Source: Prostheceraeus crozeri (lineage: Eukaryota > Platyhelminthes > Polycladida > Euryleptidae). Taken from it: a DNA stretch of 64,000 bases. How positions within the stretch are numbered: the stretch's first letter is position 1; each line of letters opens with the position of its first letter. Both the position numbers and the translations under genes were made by a program. The stretch covers positions 496,001 to 560,000 of the forward strand of contig CAJQUW010006316.1 in the NCBI GenBank assembly GCA_907163375.1, in the 5' to 3' direction. The notes below the pieces were generated by a model that was not told the DNA's origin, did no database searches, and saw only the letters and a list, made by a program, of their open reading frames with translations. Below are positions 13,056-24,110 of the stretch, one piece after another.

Positions 13056-13255
13056 GGTCTCCGTGGCACAGTGGTTAAGTGCTTGGCCTAGCGATCTTTT
13101 GGTCCAGAGGTCGAGTCCCGAAGGTGTCATTGGAAAGTGTTAGGAAGGGCATCCGAACTAAAAGTACTACAACGCTCCATAAGTCTGACGATGTCAGCAC
13201 CGTCCAAGCCCCAAGTATGGGGAGTAGTGACGTAAAAGCTTCATTTTTTGTCGTC
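13056..13255 (+). repeat. tRNA-derived SINE, family A, copy 3 (best preserved)
   Basis: The tRNA-like head has a perfect box A pattern, TGGCACAGTGG (13064-13074), and box B GGTCGAGTCC (13109-13118), spaced as in an RNA polymerase III internal promoter. A tRNA-unrelated body follows, containing GGAAGGGCATCCGAACTAAAA and TCCAAGCCCC. Copies 1 and 2 share this body, so it is a SINE family rather than a tRNA gene; no acceptor stem closes the head. Confidence 0.75.
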
Positions 13256-13339
13256 CAAATCAAAGTGATAAATTGCGAGTAATAGTCAGTCTTAAAGAGT
13301 ACAAAGAGCAATAAATAATATTTGAGCAGGTTTTTGCAA

Positions 13340-13436
13340 GACATTTGAAATGTTAATACTTTGGAAAGAGCCGATTTTTTTCGTGATGTTGCAAAATTTG
13401 AATATCGCTGGTGATATATTTCAGCTGCCACCAGCA
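13340..13436 (+). repeat. Outer inverted-repeat arm, left
   Basis: This segment is the diverged inverted partner of about 17692-17790. The shared core is ATATATTTC(A/G)GCTGCCACCA(G/A)CAGCTAT, and homology extends outward through a GTGATRTT...AAAATTTGA block. Together the two arms bracket the foldback and its satellite. The second foldback copy at 20433 lacks them, so they may belong to an older element into which the foldback inserted. Confidence 0.6.
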
Positions 13437-13440
13437 GCTA

Positions 13441-14110
13441 TTAGTCCGGCAGCAGATCGGGTTTCTGCAGAGAACGAGGCCGAAAATGAGACTTTCACAG
13501 AATAATTCCTCTTCTTATCAAAGGATCAAAGAAAAACACGTGAATCCAATGAGACGCAGATTGAAGCTTTTAGTTAATTATGAAATTCTCTATGTTTACT
13601 CTAACCAACTGAAAAGTACTAAGTCTAGCGCCATGATTTTTGACATGATATCTCTTAAGGTCATTTCCTACCGTGTGCAGGTGATATTATCATACTTCTG
13701 ATCGGCGATGTATGCGAGAATATGGTTTAATATGGAAACAGTGGGCCAACATGTTATTGTTTGCCAACAGTTGGAGGCTTGCCAAATCTGAGTGTTTCCA
13801 ACTTCATAGATAAATGTTCATGAACATGATAAGAAATGACCTGAAGACATTCAATGTCACAAATTATAGCTACAGACTTTGTACTTCTCAGTAGATAAGA
13901 GAAGACAGAGAAAATCTCATTTTTAACAAAAACTGCAATCTGCGTCCTATTTGATGCTTTTCTTTGATCCTGTCTGACAAGAAGAGGAACTAGCTAGCTA
14001 GAACTCACGCAGCACGCGTGCAGATTCGTAGCAGGGATAGGATGTACATCATTCTGTGGAAGTCTCATTTTCGGCCTCGTTCCCTGCAGAAACTCGTGCT
14101 GGCTGCCCGA
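13441..14110. mobile_element. Foldback transposon A (core, satellite source)
   Basis: The left end (13441-13506) is one inverted copy of the 76-bp satellite monomer. Long mirror-image arms follow, carrying AGAGGAACT/AGTTCCTC-type ends, a TTTGATCCTGTCTGACAAG block and its complement, and a CTGAAGACATT/AGGTCATTTC core. The right end is the first monomer in direct orientation. The interior is homologous to the 0.7-kb foldback at 20433-21140. It has no protein-coding capacity; it is a long-TIR MITE of unassigned superfamily. Confidence 0.75.
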
Positions 14111-17100
14111 CTATGAGGTGTACATCATTCTGTGAAGTCTCATTCTCGGCCTCGTTCCCTGCAGAAACTCGTGCTGGCTGCCCGACTATGAGGTGTACAT
14201 CATTCTGTGAAAGTCTCATTCTCGGCCTCGTTCCCTGCAGAAACTCGTGCTGGCTGCCCGACTATGAGGTGTACATCATTCTGTGAAAGTCTCATTCTCG
14301 GCCTCGTTCTCTGCACAAACTCGTGCTGGCTGCCCGACTATGAGGTGTACATCATTCTGTGAAGTCTCATTCTCGGCCTCGTTCCCTGCAGAAACTCGTA
14401 CTGGCTGCCCGACTATGAGGTGTACATCATTCTGTGAAAGTCTCATTCTCGGCCTCGTTCCCTGCACAAACTCGTGCTGGCTGCCCGACTATGAGGTGTA
14501 CATCATTCTGTGAAGTCTCATTCTCGGCCTCGTTCCCTGCAGAAACTCGTACTGGCTGCCCGACTATGAGGTGTACATCATTCTGTGAAAGTCTCATTCT
14601 CGGCATCGTTCCCTGCACAAACTCGTGCTGGCTGCCCGACTATGAGGTGTACATCATTCTGTGAAAGTCTCATTCTCGGCCTCGTTCCCTGCACAAACTC
14701 GTGCTGGCTGCCCGACTATGAGGTGTACATCATTCTGTGAAAGTCTCATTCTCGGCCTCGTTCCCTGCACAAACTCGTGCTGGCTGCCGACTATGAGGTG
14801 TACATCATTCTGTGGAAGTCTCATTTTCGGCCTCGTTCCCTGCAGAAACTCGTGCTGGCTGCCCGACTATGAGGTGTACATCATTCTGTGAAAGTCTCAT
14901 TCTCGGCCTCGTTCCCTGCAGAAACTCGTGCTGGCTGCCCGACTATGAGGTGTACATCATTCTGTGAAAGTCTCATTCTCGGCATCGTTCCCTGCACAAA
15001 CTCGTGCTGGCTGCCTGACTATGAGGTGTACATCATTCTGTGAAGTCTCATTCTCGGCCTCGTTCTCTGCAGAAACTCGTGCTGGCTGCCCGACTATGAG
15101 GTGTACATCATTCTGTGAAAGTCTCATTCTCGGCCTCGTTCCCTGCACAAACTCGTACTGGATGCCCGACTATGAGGTGTACATCATTCTGTGAAAGTCT
15201 CATTGTCGGCCTCGTTCCCTGCACAAACTCGTGCTTGCTGCCCGACTATGAGGTGTACATCATTCTGTGAAAGTCTCATTCTCGGCCTCGTTCCCTGCAC
15301 AAACTCGTGCTGGCTGCCCGACTATGAGGTGTACATCATTCTGTGAAAGTCTCATTCTCGGCCTCGTTCCCTGCAGAAACTCGTGCTGGCTGCCTGACTA
15401 TGAGGTGTACATCATTCTGTGAAAGTCTCATTCTCGGCCTCGTTCCCTGCACAAACTCGTGCTGGCTGCCTGACTATGAGGTGTACATCATTCTGTGAAA
15501 GTCTCATTCTCGGCCTCGTTCTCTGCAGAAACTCGTACTGGCTGCCCGACTATGAGGTGTACATCATTCTGTGAAAGTCTCATTCTCGGCCTCGTTCCCT
15601 GCAGAAACTCGTGCTGGCTGCCCGACTATGAGGTGTACATCATTCTGTGAAGTCTCATTCTCGGCCTCGTTCCCTGCAGAAACTCGTGCTGGCTGCCCGA
15701 CTATGAGGTGTACATCATTCTGTGAAAGTGTCATTCTCGGCCTCGTTCCCTGCACAAACTCGTGCTGGCTGCCCGACTATGAGGTGTACATCATTCTGTG
15801 AAAGTCTCATTCTCGGCCTCGTTCCCTGCACAAACTCGTGCTGGCTGCCTGACTATGAGGTGTACATCATTCTGTGAAGTCTCATTCTCGGCCTCGTTCC
15901 CTGCAGAAACTCGTGCTGGCTGCCCGACTATGAGGTGTACATCATTCTGTGAGTCTCATTCTCGGCCTCGTTCTCTGCAGAAACTCGTACTGGCTGCCCG
16001 ACTATGAGGTGTACATCATTCTGTGAAAGTCTCATTCTCGGCATCGTTCCCTGCAGAAACTCGTGCTGGCTGCCCGACTATGAGGTGTACATCATTCTGT
16101 GAAAGTCTCATTCTCGGCCTCGTTCCCTGCACAAACTCGTGCTGGCTGCCTGACTATGAGGTGTACATCATTCTGTGAAGTCTCATTCTCGGCCTCGTTC
16201 CCTGCAGAAACTCGTGCTGGCTGCCCGACTATGAGGTGTACATCATTCTGTGAGTCTCATTCTCGGCCACGTTCTCACCAGAAACACGAACTGGCTGACC
16301 GACTATGAGGTGTACATCATTCTGTGAAAGTCTCATTGTCGGCCTCGTTCCCTGCACAAACTCGTGCTGGCTGCCGGACTATGAGATGTATATCATTCTG
16401 TGAAAGTCTCACTTTCGGCCTCGTTCCCTGCACAAACTCGTGCTGGCTGCCTGACTATGAGGTGTGCATCATTCTGTGAAAGTCTCATTCTCGGCCTCGT
16501 TCTCTGCAGAAACTCGTACTGGCTGCCCGACTATGAGGTGTACATCATTCTGTGAAAGTCTCATTCTCGGCCTCGTTCCCTGCAGAAACTCGTGCTGGCT
16601 GCCCGACTATGAGGTGTACATCATTCTGTGAAAGTCTCATTCTCGGCATCGTTCCCTGCACAAACTCGTGCTGGCTGCCTGACTATGAGGTGTACATCAT
16701 TCTGTGAAGTCTCATTCTCGGTCTCGTTCCCTGCAGAAACTCGTGCTGGCTGCCCGACTATGAGGTGTACATCATTCTGTGAAAGTCTCATTCTCGGCCT
16801 CGTTCCCTGCACAAACTCGTACTGGATGCCCGACTATGAGGTGTACATCATTCTGTGAAAGTCTCATTCTCGGCCTCGTTCCCTGCAGAAACTCGTGCTG
16901 GCTGCCCGACTATGAGGTGTACATCATTCTGTGAAAGTCTCATTCTCGGCCTCGTTCCCTGCACAAACTCGTGCTGGCTGCCTGACTATGAGGTGTACAT
17001 CATTCTGTGAAAGTCTCATTCTCGGCCTCGTTCTCTGCAGAAACTCGTACTGGCTGCCTGACTATGAGGTGTACATCATTCTGTGAAGTCTCATTCTCGG

Positions 17101-17664
17101 TCTCGTTCCCTGCAGAAACTCGTGCTGGCTGCCCGACTATGAGGTGTACATCATTCTGTGAAAGTCTCATTCTCGGCCTCGTTCCCTGCACAAACTCGTG
17201 CTGGCTGCCCAACTATGAGGTGTACATCATTCTGTGAAGTCTCATTCTCGGCCTCGTTCCCTGCAGAAACTCGTGCTGGCTGCCCGACTATGAGGTGTAC
17301 ATCATTCTGTGAAGTCTCATTCTCGGCCTCGTTCCCTGCAGAAACTCGTGCTGGCTGCCGGACTATGAGGTGTACATCATTCTGTGAAAGTCTCATTCTC
17401 GGCCTCGTTCCCTGCAGAAACTCGTGCTGGCTGCCGGACTATGAGGTGTACATCATTCTGTGAAAGTGTCATTCTCGGCCTCGTTCCCTGCAGAAACGCG
17501 TGCTGGCTGCCCGACTATGAGGTGTACATCATTCTGTGAAAGTCTCATTCTCGGCCTCGTTCCCTGCACAAACTCGTGCTGGCTGCCGGACTATGAGGTG
17601 TACATCATTCTGTGAAAGTCTCATTCTCGGCCTCGTTCCCTGCAGAAACTCGTGCTGGCTGCCG
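14041..17664 (+). repeat. Tandem satellite array, 75/76-bp unit, about 48 copies
   Basis: The unit runs GGTGTACATCATTCTGTGAA, then AGTCTCATTCTCGGCCTCG, then TTCCCTGCAGAAACTCGTGC, then TGGCTGCCCGACTATGA. Monomers differ by a few substitutions. A one-base difference (GTGAAAGTC or GTGAAGTC) gives lengths of 76 or 75. Runs of neighbouring variants recur, which suggests local block duplication. Open frames appear on both strands because the 75-bp units keep phase, but they are a by-product of the repeat and not genes. The array lies inside the STARD10-like intron. Its unit is the terminal repeat of the adjoining foldback. Confidence 0.95.
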
Positions 17665-17691
17665 CACTTGCATATTCCGTCAACACTTGCA

Positions 17692-17790
17692 TGAGGATAG
17701 CTGTTGGTGGCAGCCGAAATATATCGTTGCAGATAATCAAATTTTATAATATCACAAAAATTGACTCCTTCCAAAACATTCATATGATAA
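17692..17790 (-). repeat. Outer inverted-repeat arm, right
   Basis: Reverse-complement partner of 13340-13436, sharing the GCTGCCACCAACAGCTAT and AATTTTTGTGAT blocks. About 25-30 bp of extra sequence separate it from the last satellite monomer. Confidence 0.6.
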
Positions 17791-18610
17791 TGAGCGATGT
17801 CGAAATCCAGATCTTCCAAGGTTCTGATTCAGACAGAATTCGAATAGACGTCAACTACGGTGTGTGTGCATTAAAACTATCAAACAATCTGTCAGGATTT
17901 CTCTTTCAATGATCAGCTGAATACATTCAATGTCTATTTTACATCCCAGTCATTCATCAATTTTGAAGAGAATTACCGCCTTTTCATGCTATTCCACTTC
18001 ATTGACTCGCGTTTAATGACTGTAATTGAGCGTAGGAATGTTGTATTATCCAAAATTGCAAGTGTTCAATATTTACTAAATTGGGATAATTTGCTCACCA
18101 ATTTGTGCGAACGCTTGACATTTGACCACTGCAGTTTTGCAACATCCGTTCTTTATTTTGTCATGTTTCTTGATAATTCTGTGCAGATTTGATGAAGTCA
18201 TATCAAGTAAAGTGAATTGAATGTAAAGTAATGTGAACCGATCCTTCACGATTATCACTTCTCAAAGGGGTCAAAATTTAAGCAGTCGTTATGAGGGCTC
18301 TAAGAAGATCTATTTAACAAGGGCTTGGTATCTGCAAAGAATGCCGAGTTGGCGACAATGCAATTCCCACTTCAATTGTCCGTGCTGCAAAGTTAAGCTA
18401 TAGGATCTTTAAAATCAAAAATAATTAAACAGATCCTCTTCTGCGTTCTTCCTTAGAAAACAACTTCACCAACGTTTTTAAATAAGATAAGATAATTTGC
18501 ATCTCAAGTCAAAACCTTATCGCTTATAATTTAAGATTACCATTTAAAATTTTTGCAGCAAAGTAACAAGAAGTCATCAGTGCCTGCCATGAAACCTAAA
18601 GCAAAAAAAA
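17791..18610. other. Intronic stretch, nothing recognised
   Basis: AT-rich sequence; open frames at 17652-17912 and 17986-18192 lack recognisable motifs. Confidence 0.4.
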
Positions 18611-18734
18611 CTGTCGCATAATTGAGAGACTTCAAGAAATTGCTGCATAATTATGGGAGACCTTGAGAAAATGACACACAATGAGGAGAGACATTAGAAA
18701 TTGTCACATGATGACGAGACACATGACGTTGCAG
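18611..18734 (+). repeat. Degenerate tandem repeat, four units of about 30 bp
   Basis: Four successive diverged units follow the pattern [GC]nCRCATAATnnnGAGAYNTTnAGAAATT. Similarity falls off toward the right. Confidence 0.5.
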
Positions 18735-18765
18735 GTCCCTGGTGATATACAACGATGAACTATTT

Positions 18766-18847
18766 TAGCGATAGAGTTCTATGGATGTGCATCAGATATC
18801 AATGTTAACATTGATGTTTGATGTACATGCATAGAACGCTAGCGCTA
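18766..18847. repeat. 82-bp imperfect palindrome
   Basis: Arms of about 40 bp meet at ATCAATGTTAACATTGAT. The outer parts are TAGCGATAGAGTTCTAT and ATAGAACGCTAGCGCTA. It resembles a small hairpin MITE; no target duplication was identified. Confidence 0.55.
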
Positions 18848-18897
18848 CACTACATCGGCAGACGTAATATTATCAAGCTCACATGAAACTTCAAACC

Positions 18898-19090
18898 GGC
18901 GCTGTGGCCTCGTGGTAGAGTGTTCGCTCTGCGTCCGGGAGACCTTGGTTCAAAGCTAAGTGGGGTCAAACCTAAGCAATCAGCACAAAAAGAATGAGAG
19001 TGTGATAAATGACAACTCGGCCACATGGAAGAAGGCTCTGTGCTTAATGTGCTTCCGAGTATAAACAAGGTTCATTTATTCACTCATTGA
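18898..19090 (+). repeat. tRNA-derived SINE, family B
   Basis: A tRNA-like head carries a box A-like TGGCCTCGTGG (18904-18914) and box B-like GGTTCAAAGC (18947-18956). A body of about 120 bp follows, ending in an AT-rich CATTTATTCACTCATTGAA tail. The body differs from family A. It lies just 3' (in gene orientation) of the STARD10-like exon. Confidence 0.65.
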
Positions 19091-19122
19091 ATAATTTCGA
19101 TGAAGAACAGATATAAACTCAC

Positions 19123-19455
19123 GTGCGAAGTAACCAATGTCATTGTTGGGGTTGAGGAAGCAAATTTCACGCCCTTCAATCATGCTTTTGTCCCACACTT
19201 TCCTGTACTCGGGATCATGAAGAACATCATACAAAACTGGAGCAGGGATATCCTTGTACGTCGTGCGGATTTTGAACATGTGGAAATTGGAATTAGCGGT
19301 AGAGCGCATCCAAACTGTCAATTCCCGCTTGTGAAATGCTTCGTGCCATCCCTCAGGATCTTCGCAGAGATGTTTGAAATACTTGAAGTCTTCGTCGTCA
19401 GCAACACGGACCTCTCCAGGCTCAAAAAATGGCATTTCAAACAATATCACGCAAT
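19123..19455 (-). CDS. STARD10: STARD10-like START-domain protein, first recognised exon
   Basis: This minus-strand exon has a 3' splice site (CTTGCATTTCAG, AG at 19457-19456) and a consensus GTGAGT donor at 19122-19117. The first in-frame ATG is at 19435 (G at -3). From there, 104 codons plus one base encode EVRVADDEDFKYF, ELTVWMRS, VLYDVLHDPEYRKVWDKSMI and a segment ending DIGYFA. This is colinear with the N-terminal START domain of STARD10, a lipid-transfer protein that carries phosphatidylcholine and phosphatidylethanolamine in the cytosol. The open frame continues upstream to the splice site, so the true start could lie in an upstream exon not found here. The leftover base C joins the exon at 875-772 to make a leucine codon, which confirms the phase. 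Confidence 0.88.
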
Positions 19456-19984
19456 CTGAAATGCAAGGCGTGAATGAAATCACCTTCCGGCGTAAACACT
19501 GAAACATTGCTGACATTACTAAGTTAATTCAATTTAATTGAGTATGAAAAATTGTTAGCTTATATGTGATCATGACCAATGTTAGCGATTGAAAGATCTT
19601 TTCAGAAATATATAAATTTTAATTACCACAATCAGTGGAGAAAGCTCAAGCTGAAGCCAAACATAAAACATAATAAGCCAAACATACCAAGTTATTCAAT
19701 TTTATGTGTCGCATCATAGAGAAGAATAGAAAACTAATACTGCCCTTCCAAACATGCGAGCATGATAACCTTTCTAACTTTTGATACTTATCTAGCATGC
19801 TCTAACTCAAAATTTCAAAATCGTTTGCTACGAAGAGGTATAGCTTGTGGTACTGACAAGAATTCGTCCCTTATCTCGAGTCAAATAAATTTGTACAGAA
19901 TAAGAAGCGGATGGAAAGACCGATTTCAAAAAAAAGAAAACAATGAATCACAAGACACATATGCAAAAGGTCACCTGTGGAACG

Positions 19985-22160
19985 AGCATTTCTAAACCCG
20001 CACTGACGATCACTTAACAAACCATGGGACTGTAGATGGGAAATCAAGGCTTCAGACATCAAAGATTCGAACACCTTGCCTATAGTAGAAGTGATTGCAA
20101 TAGAACGATAATTGCACGGATCACTTCTTTCTCCCTTAATTGGAATAGGGGCCACGTGGGCACCTGCAGAACAGAAGTAACAAAGTAACAGTGACAGAAG
20201 AACAAATGTCATCCAAATCGCAGCTGCCGTGCGAATTGAACTCATCATTCCATGGAAAGTGACCAAGGAAATCACTAAGATCATCCCAGAATGCTTGGTT
20301 GAAGCGCACGTCTTCTTGGAGGTATTCAGAAGCACTCTCAAGAGTCGTGCGTGGACGTTATGGTGATCAAACAGTGTTCAGAACTGCTCAAAGGCGCTTC
20401 AATCTGAACATCAACACATTAAGTTCAACATAGTAGTCCGGCAGCCACAACGAGTTTCTGCAGGGAACGAGGGCGAAAGTGAGACTTTTACAGAATGGTG
20501 TACACCCTATGCCTACTACGAATCGGCACGTTTGCCGGGCTCTAGTGAGTTCCTCTTCTTGTCAGACAAGATCAAAGAAAGACACATGTAAATCCAATGG
20601 GACGCAGATTGCAATTTTTGGCTAAAATGAAATTTTCTATGTTTTCTCTGATTAAACGAAAAGTACTAAGCTCAGAGTCATAATTTTTGGCAGGGAATGT
20701 CTTCAGGTCATTTCCTATGATGTGCATGTTTTGTTATCATGCATCTAATCGGCAATGTATGTGAGAATGTGGTTGAATGTGGATAAAGTTGCTCAAAATG
20801 TTTGTGTTTGCCGACATTAAGAGGCTCGCCAAATCTAAATGCGTTTAGCTATATAGACAGGAGTGCATGAAAATGAAAGGAAATTACCTGAAGACATTCC
20901 CTGCCAAAAAGTATGACTCTGGACTTAGTACTTTTTGTTTCATCAGAGAAAACATTGAAAATTTCATGTTAGCCAAAAACTGCTATCTGCGTCCTATTGG
21001 ATTTACATGTGCTTTTCTTTGATCCTGTTTGACAAGAAGAGGAACTCACTAGAACTCGGCAGACGTGCCGACATCATACAGGTGTACATCATTCTGTGAA
21101 AGTCTGCAGAAACTCGTTCTGGTTGCCGGACTATTAGTAGTCTCGGTTCGCTGTAAGAAAAATGTCAAATGCACCGGCAATCTCCATGACGACCTGGAAC
21201 TCGGGTTGGGGAGAGAACTAATTGCTCCATGTAATGGAAAAGGCTTCTACCTCGACGCCAGTGTAATCACAATCATTAGAAGTCAGCCAGTTAGGATTGT
21301 GGGCGGTAAAATTATCCAGTAAAACAACTTCTGAAGAGAAATAGCTGGTAATGATACTTTTAACTGAAGAATAAGTTGAACAAAGAAGCCTTCATCATCT
21401 TTACAGCTTGAGGACATGCACAACGCTGCGATGAAGATATGTCGACCGTCAATGTTAGATCGAAGCCGCAAAATCTGTTAGTTGGCACAATGGACATCGA
21501 ATGTAGGAGCTCTAGGTGCTTGCAGATCAGAGCTCACAAAAACACAAACCCCAGCTTTAACGCGGAACATACTGTGAATGCATCCACAACAGTTCAAGTG
21601 GTTCACCGTCTGAGCCTCACTAATGTGGGTTTATGTGAGTGCCAAAATACTGGGTCGAGGAGTCTACAGAAGCTGGTGAGCTGAGTTAAGGTAGGCACTA
21701 AGGCAACGTATATATTGCAAAACTGAACACTATCAGCTGTCGACCGCAGTGAATGGGTGCCCGCCGACTGCGGCTGGCCAGTCAGGTGAAATGGGAAATT
21801 GCCTTTTTTTAGACCACCGTTTCCAGGTTCTTCCCTAGCGGCAGGTGGGGCATCCCTAAGCAGGGCCGCCTGGTCACTACAGCAGGACCTCACTACTGAA
21901 CATCCCCTATTAAGTAGTGTGACCATCACACTGTAGCCGCTTACGTGCAGAGATCCAGCTACCGGCTCCCAGTTTGCCTAACCTCACGCCACCTTACTCT
22001 GTCGCAGCAAGACTTAAAAAGAGAAGAATAAAGGAGGAATAAATGAAGAGAGAGACCGGAGGATTACCCAAAGTGTGGCTCCGGCAGTGGTCCAACTCGT
22101 CTACTACATGGCCGTTTTAGTATATGGCGTCGGTTGTACTATTCTCAGGCCGGCAACCAC
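19985..22160 (-). mobile_element. Jockey/CR1-like LINE remnant, interrupted by foldback B
   Basis: Minus-strand reading from high to low coordinates gives the following. There is a GC-rich 5' segment (about 22160-21150), which I tentatively assign here. Next comes an endonuclease end near 20430-20190 (APLSSSEHCLITIT, then LSDFLGHFPWNDEF). Then, after a deletion, comes the start of a reverse transcriptase at 20165-19990 (NYRSIAITSTIGKVFE, GLLSDRQCGFRNARSTGD). The palm with the YADD box is missing. Frame changes separate the pieces. The foldback at 20433-21140 has inserted next to the endonuclease part. The reverse transcriptase assignment is firm; that of the 5' part is weaker. Confidence 0.6.
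20433..21140. mobile_element. Foldback transposon B (unamplified copy)
   Basis: About 708 bp, palindromic over nearly its full length. The outer ends are AGTCCGGCAGCC and GGTTGCCGGACT. Arms share AGAGGAACTCACTAG/CTAGTGAGTTCCTCTT and the AAAGTACTAAGCTCAGAGTCAT/ATGACTCTGGACTTAGTACTTT pairing, with a loop of roughly 130 bp. Each end is a single copy of the 14-17.7-kb satellite monomer; the right one has lost about 20 bp (CATTCTCGGCCTCGTTCCCT). Interior homology to foldback A is clear. No open reading frame of its own. Confidence 0.8.
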
Positions 22161-24110
22161 ACGGCGCATACGTGTTGCTCACACATACGTCTTAATTTTC
22201 AGATAGTGACTAACTGGCAATAAGGCCTATTAACACTACATGATATCATAATACTAACATACAAACCGCTTTATAAATAATTGCACAAAAATGTCAGCCC
22301 ATTTTCTAACGCAATTTTCGAATTGAAGAGGTGGTTCAATACCACATGAAACCTCATGCTCCATATTATATTTTGGCATGTATTTCAATTTCACAAGTGA
22401 TCAGTTGTGGTCAATAGGCCCTACAAACAAAAACTGAAGGTTTTCTTTAACGCAGGATTTCAACATGAAGATGACTTTTTCAGTAAAAATTGACTGGCAG
22501 CTTGATCTATCCATCAGTTAGGTCTACATCATCATGAATGGAGGTCAAGATTTTGAGAATGTACAAAATGATGCACCATGAATTAACATCAAATGCTCAA
22601 AAACTTTAAAAGCACCTTATTCATTGAAAGAGAGGAACAACATCAATAAACTTCACACCATGTGAAAGATCATGTCTTATTTGTTTATTTGGAGACCTGT
22701 CATGTCTGCCTAGTTGTGTTCAGTAGATTTTGGAATTATGTAAATTTTGTCATTTTATTTACTGATGTCCACAAAAGGAACTACTCAAAATGCAAGTTTT
22801 TGATTGTGAGCATTGAATCAGGCTTTTAATAAACTTTTAGAAAAAGGAAGTACTTTTTTGAATTATGACAAAATTTAGAGCATTTTCATTCAAGTTATAA
22901 CTTCCGAATTTCCATATTCTTCAATGTGAGATAAAGCAATGTAACCGTTTCAACACAGCAGCCTTTTAACTATTCTTCTACTTACGATAGAATTTTCGTG
23001 CATGGACTTAAATGGAAGCTAATGTCATCGACTCCAAGATTGTATTAAAGAAAAGTTTTATAAAAATCGGCCCATCCGTTCTTACAAGCATAATAATCAG
23101 CACTGACCACTTTGCCAATCCTTCTTTTTCTGGTTTCGAGTTCGAGATATTCAAATGTGCATCAAGCACACACTCGTCACACCGCACGATGTCTCTAGAC
23201 GGCTTCGCGACAGGATTCTATTGTGTGATTCGGTCTGCGGTGTCATCGGATACCCAACAAATGATGTGATTGACAGGAGGGGAACGATACTATCAAACAG
23301 GCAACAACTTATATGATACGAATATCCCAAGCAAAATTCTTAGTGTTGTAAATAACATTGATTAATTTATCACATGCGCTGTCGGATATTGAGCAACCAA
23401 CTAAGCAGACCAACTGCATTAACGTACTTTGCAAGTTGCAACTGCTGGTGGACTTTGCAATTGCATTTGATTGAATGACGAAAGAAATCTGAAGTTTTAC
23501 GTTGTGCAACGAATAATGAAACGGTTTGTAGTGCTACTGCTTTACTTCATGCTGCATTCATTTCCATTGCAATATAAGCTTAAAATCATCGCTACTACAA
23601 TAATGAATAATGACATTTTAACTATAGTTTCATATCAAATACATATGAAATTTTATAATTACATCGAACTCAACACGCTAAAAAAATGACAGGGGAATTC
23701 ATTAATATAGTAGGAATTGAGTTTAAAAGAGGTTAAGAGCCGCTGTCCTAAAGGCTCCTGCTCTCATTTGCATAGATTTCACAGGTTTATGAAAGTAGGA
23801 AAGCGGCAAAGTCCTTAAAAAAGAAGTTTGAAGACAAATGAAACGACAGGACAAGGTGCATACGTAGGAAACGTGGGTCAACTTTGGAGAAGAATGAACT
23901 GTCAAGATTTCTGAGATCCAATGCGTGAAATGCTAAAGTTTCAGTAGATTGCCTAGGACCGATTGTATAGTCCGATGTGCGAAGCGAATGTTAGTTCAAA
24001 TCAAGATGCAGCTGTGATGGCACAGTTCGAAAGTTTCTGGTAACCTCCACTGCAGACTTAGGTATACTTTTAAAGCATAAACATACTAGATGTCTTAAAG
24101 GTGTACTCTG
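22161..24110. other. Intergenic stretch, one hAT-like end motif
   Basis: Mostly featureless AT-rich DNA. AGGTTAAGAGCCGCTG near 23732-23747 reads on the minus strand as CAGCGGCTCTTAACCT, resembling a hAT terminal repeat; no partner end was found. Confidence 0.35.

Noticed and set aside
13056-13130. Functional tRNA gene
   Set aside because: Same reasoning: the tRNA-like head continues into a body shared by two other dispersed copies.
12693-13143. 145- and 110-codon overlapping frames as a host gene
   Set aside because: They overlap each other on opposite strands, run into a SINE, and show no motif or splice signals.
14056-17463. Many 63-101-codon open frames on both strands
   Set aside because: They are produced by the 75/76-bp tandem unit, end wherever a 76-bp unit shifts the frame, and have no protein-like features; not genes.
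14041-17664. CRISPR array
   Set aside because: No unique spacers; whole units repeat, the setting is an animal intron, and there are no cas genes.
18898-18970. Functional tRNA gene
   Set aside because: Box A and B are present, but the acceptor stem does not close and a SINE body follows.
19100-19459. 119-codon plus-strand frame
   Set aside because: It is antisense to the STARD10-like exon, which has splice sites and family motifs.
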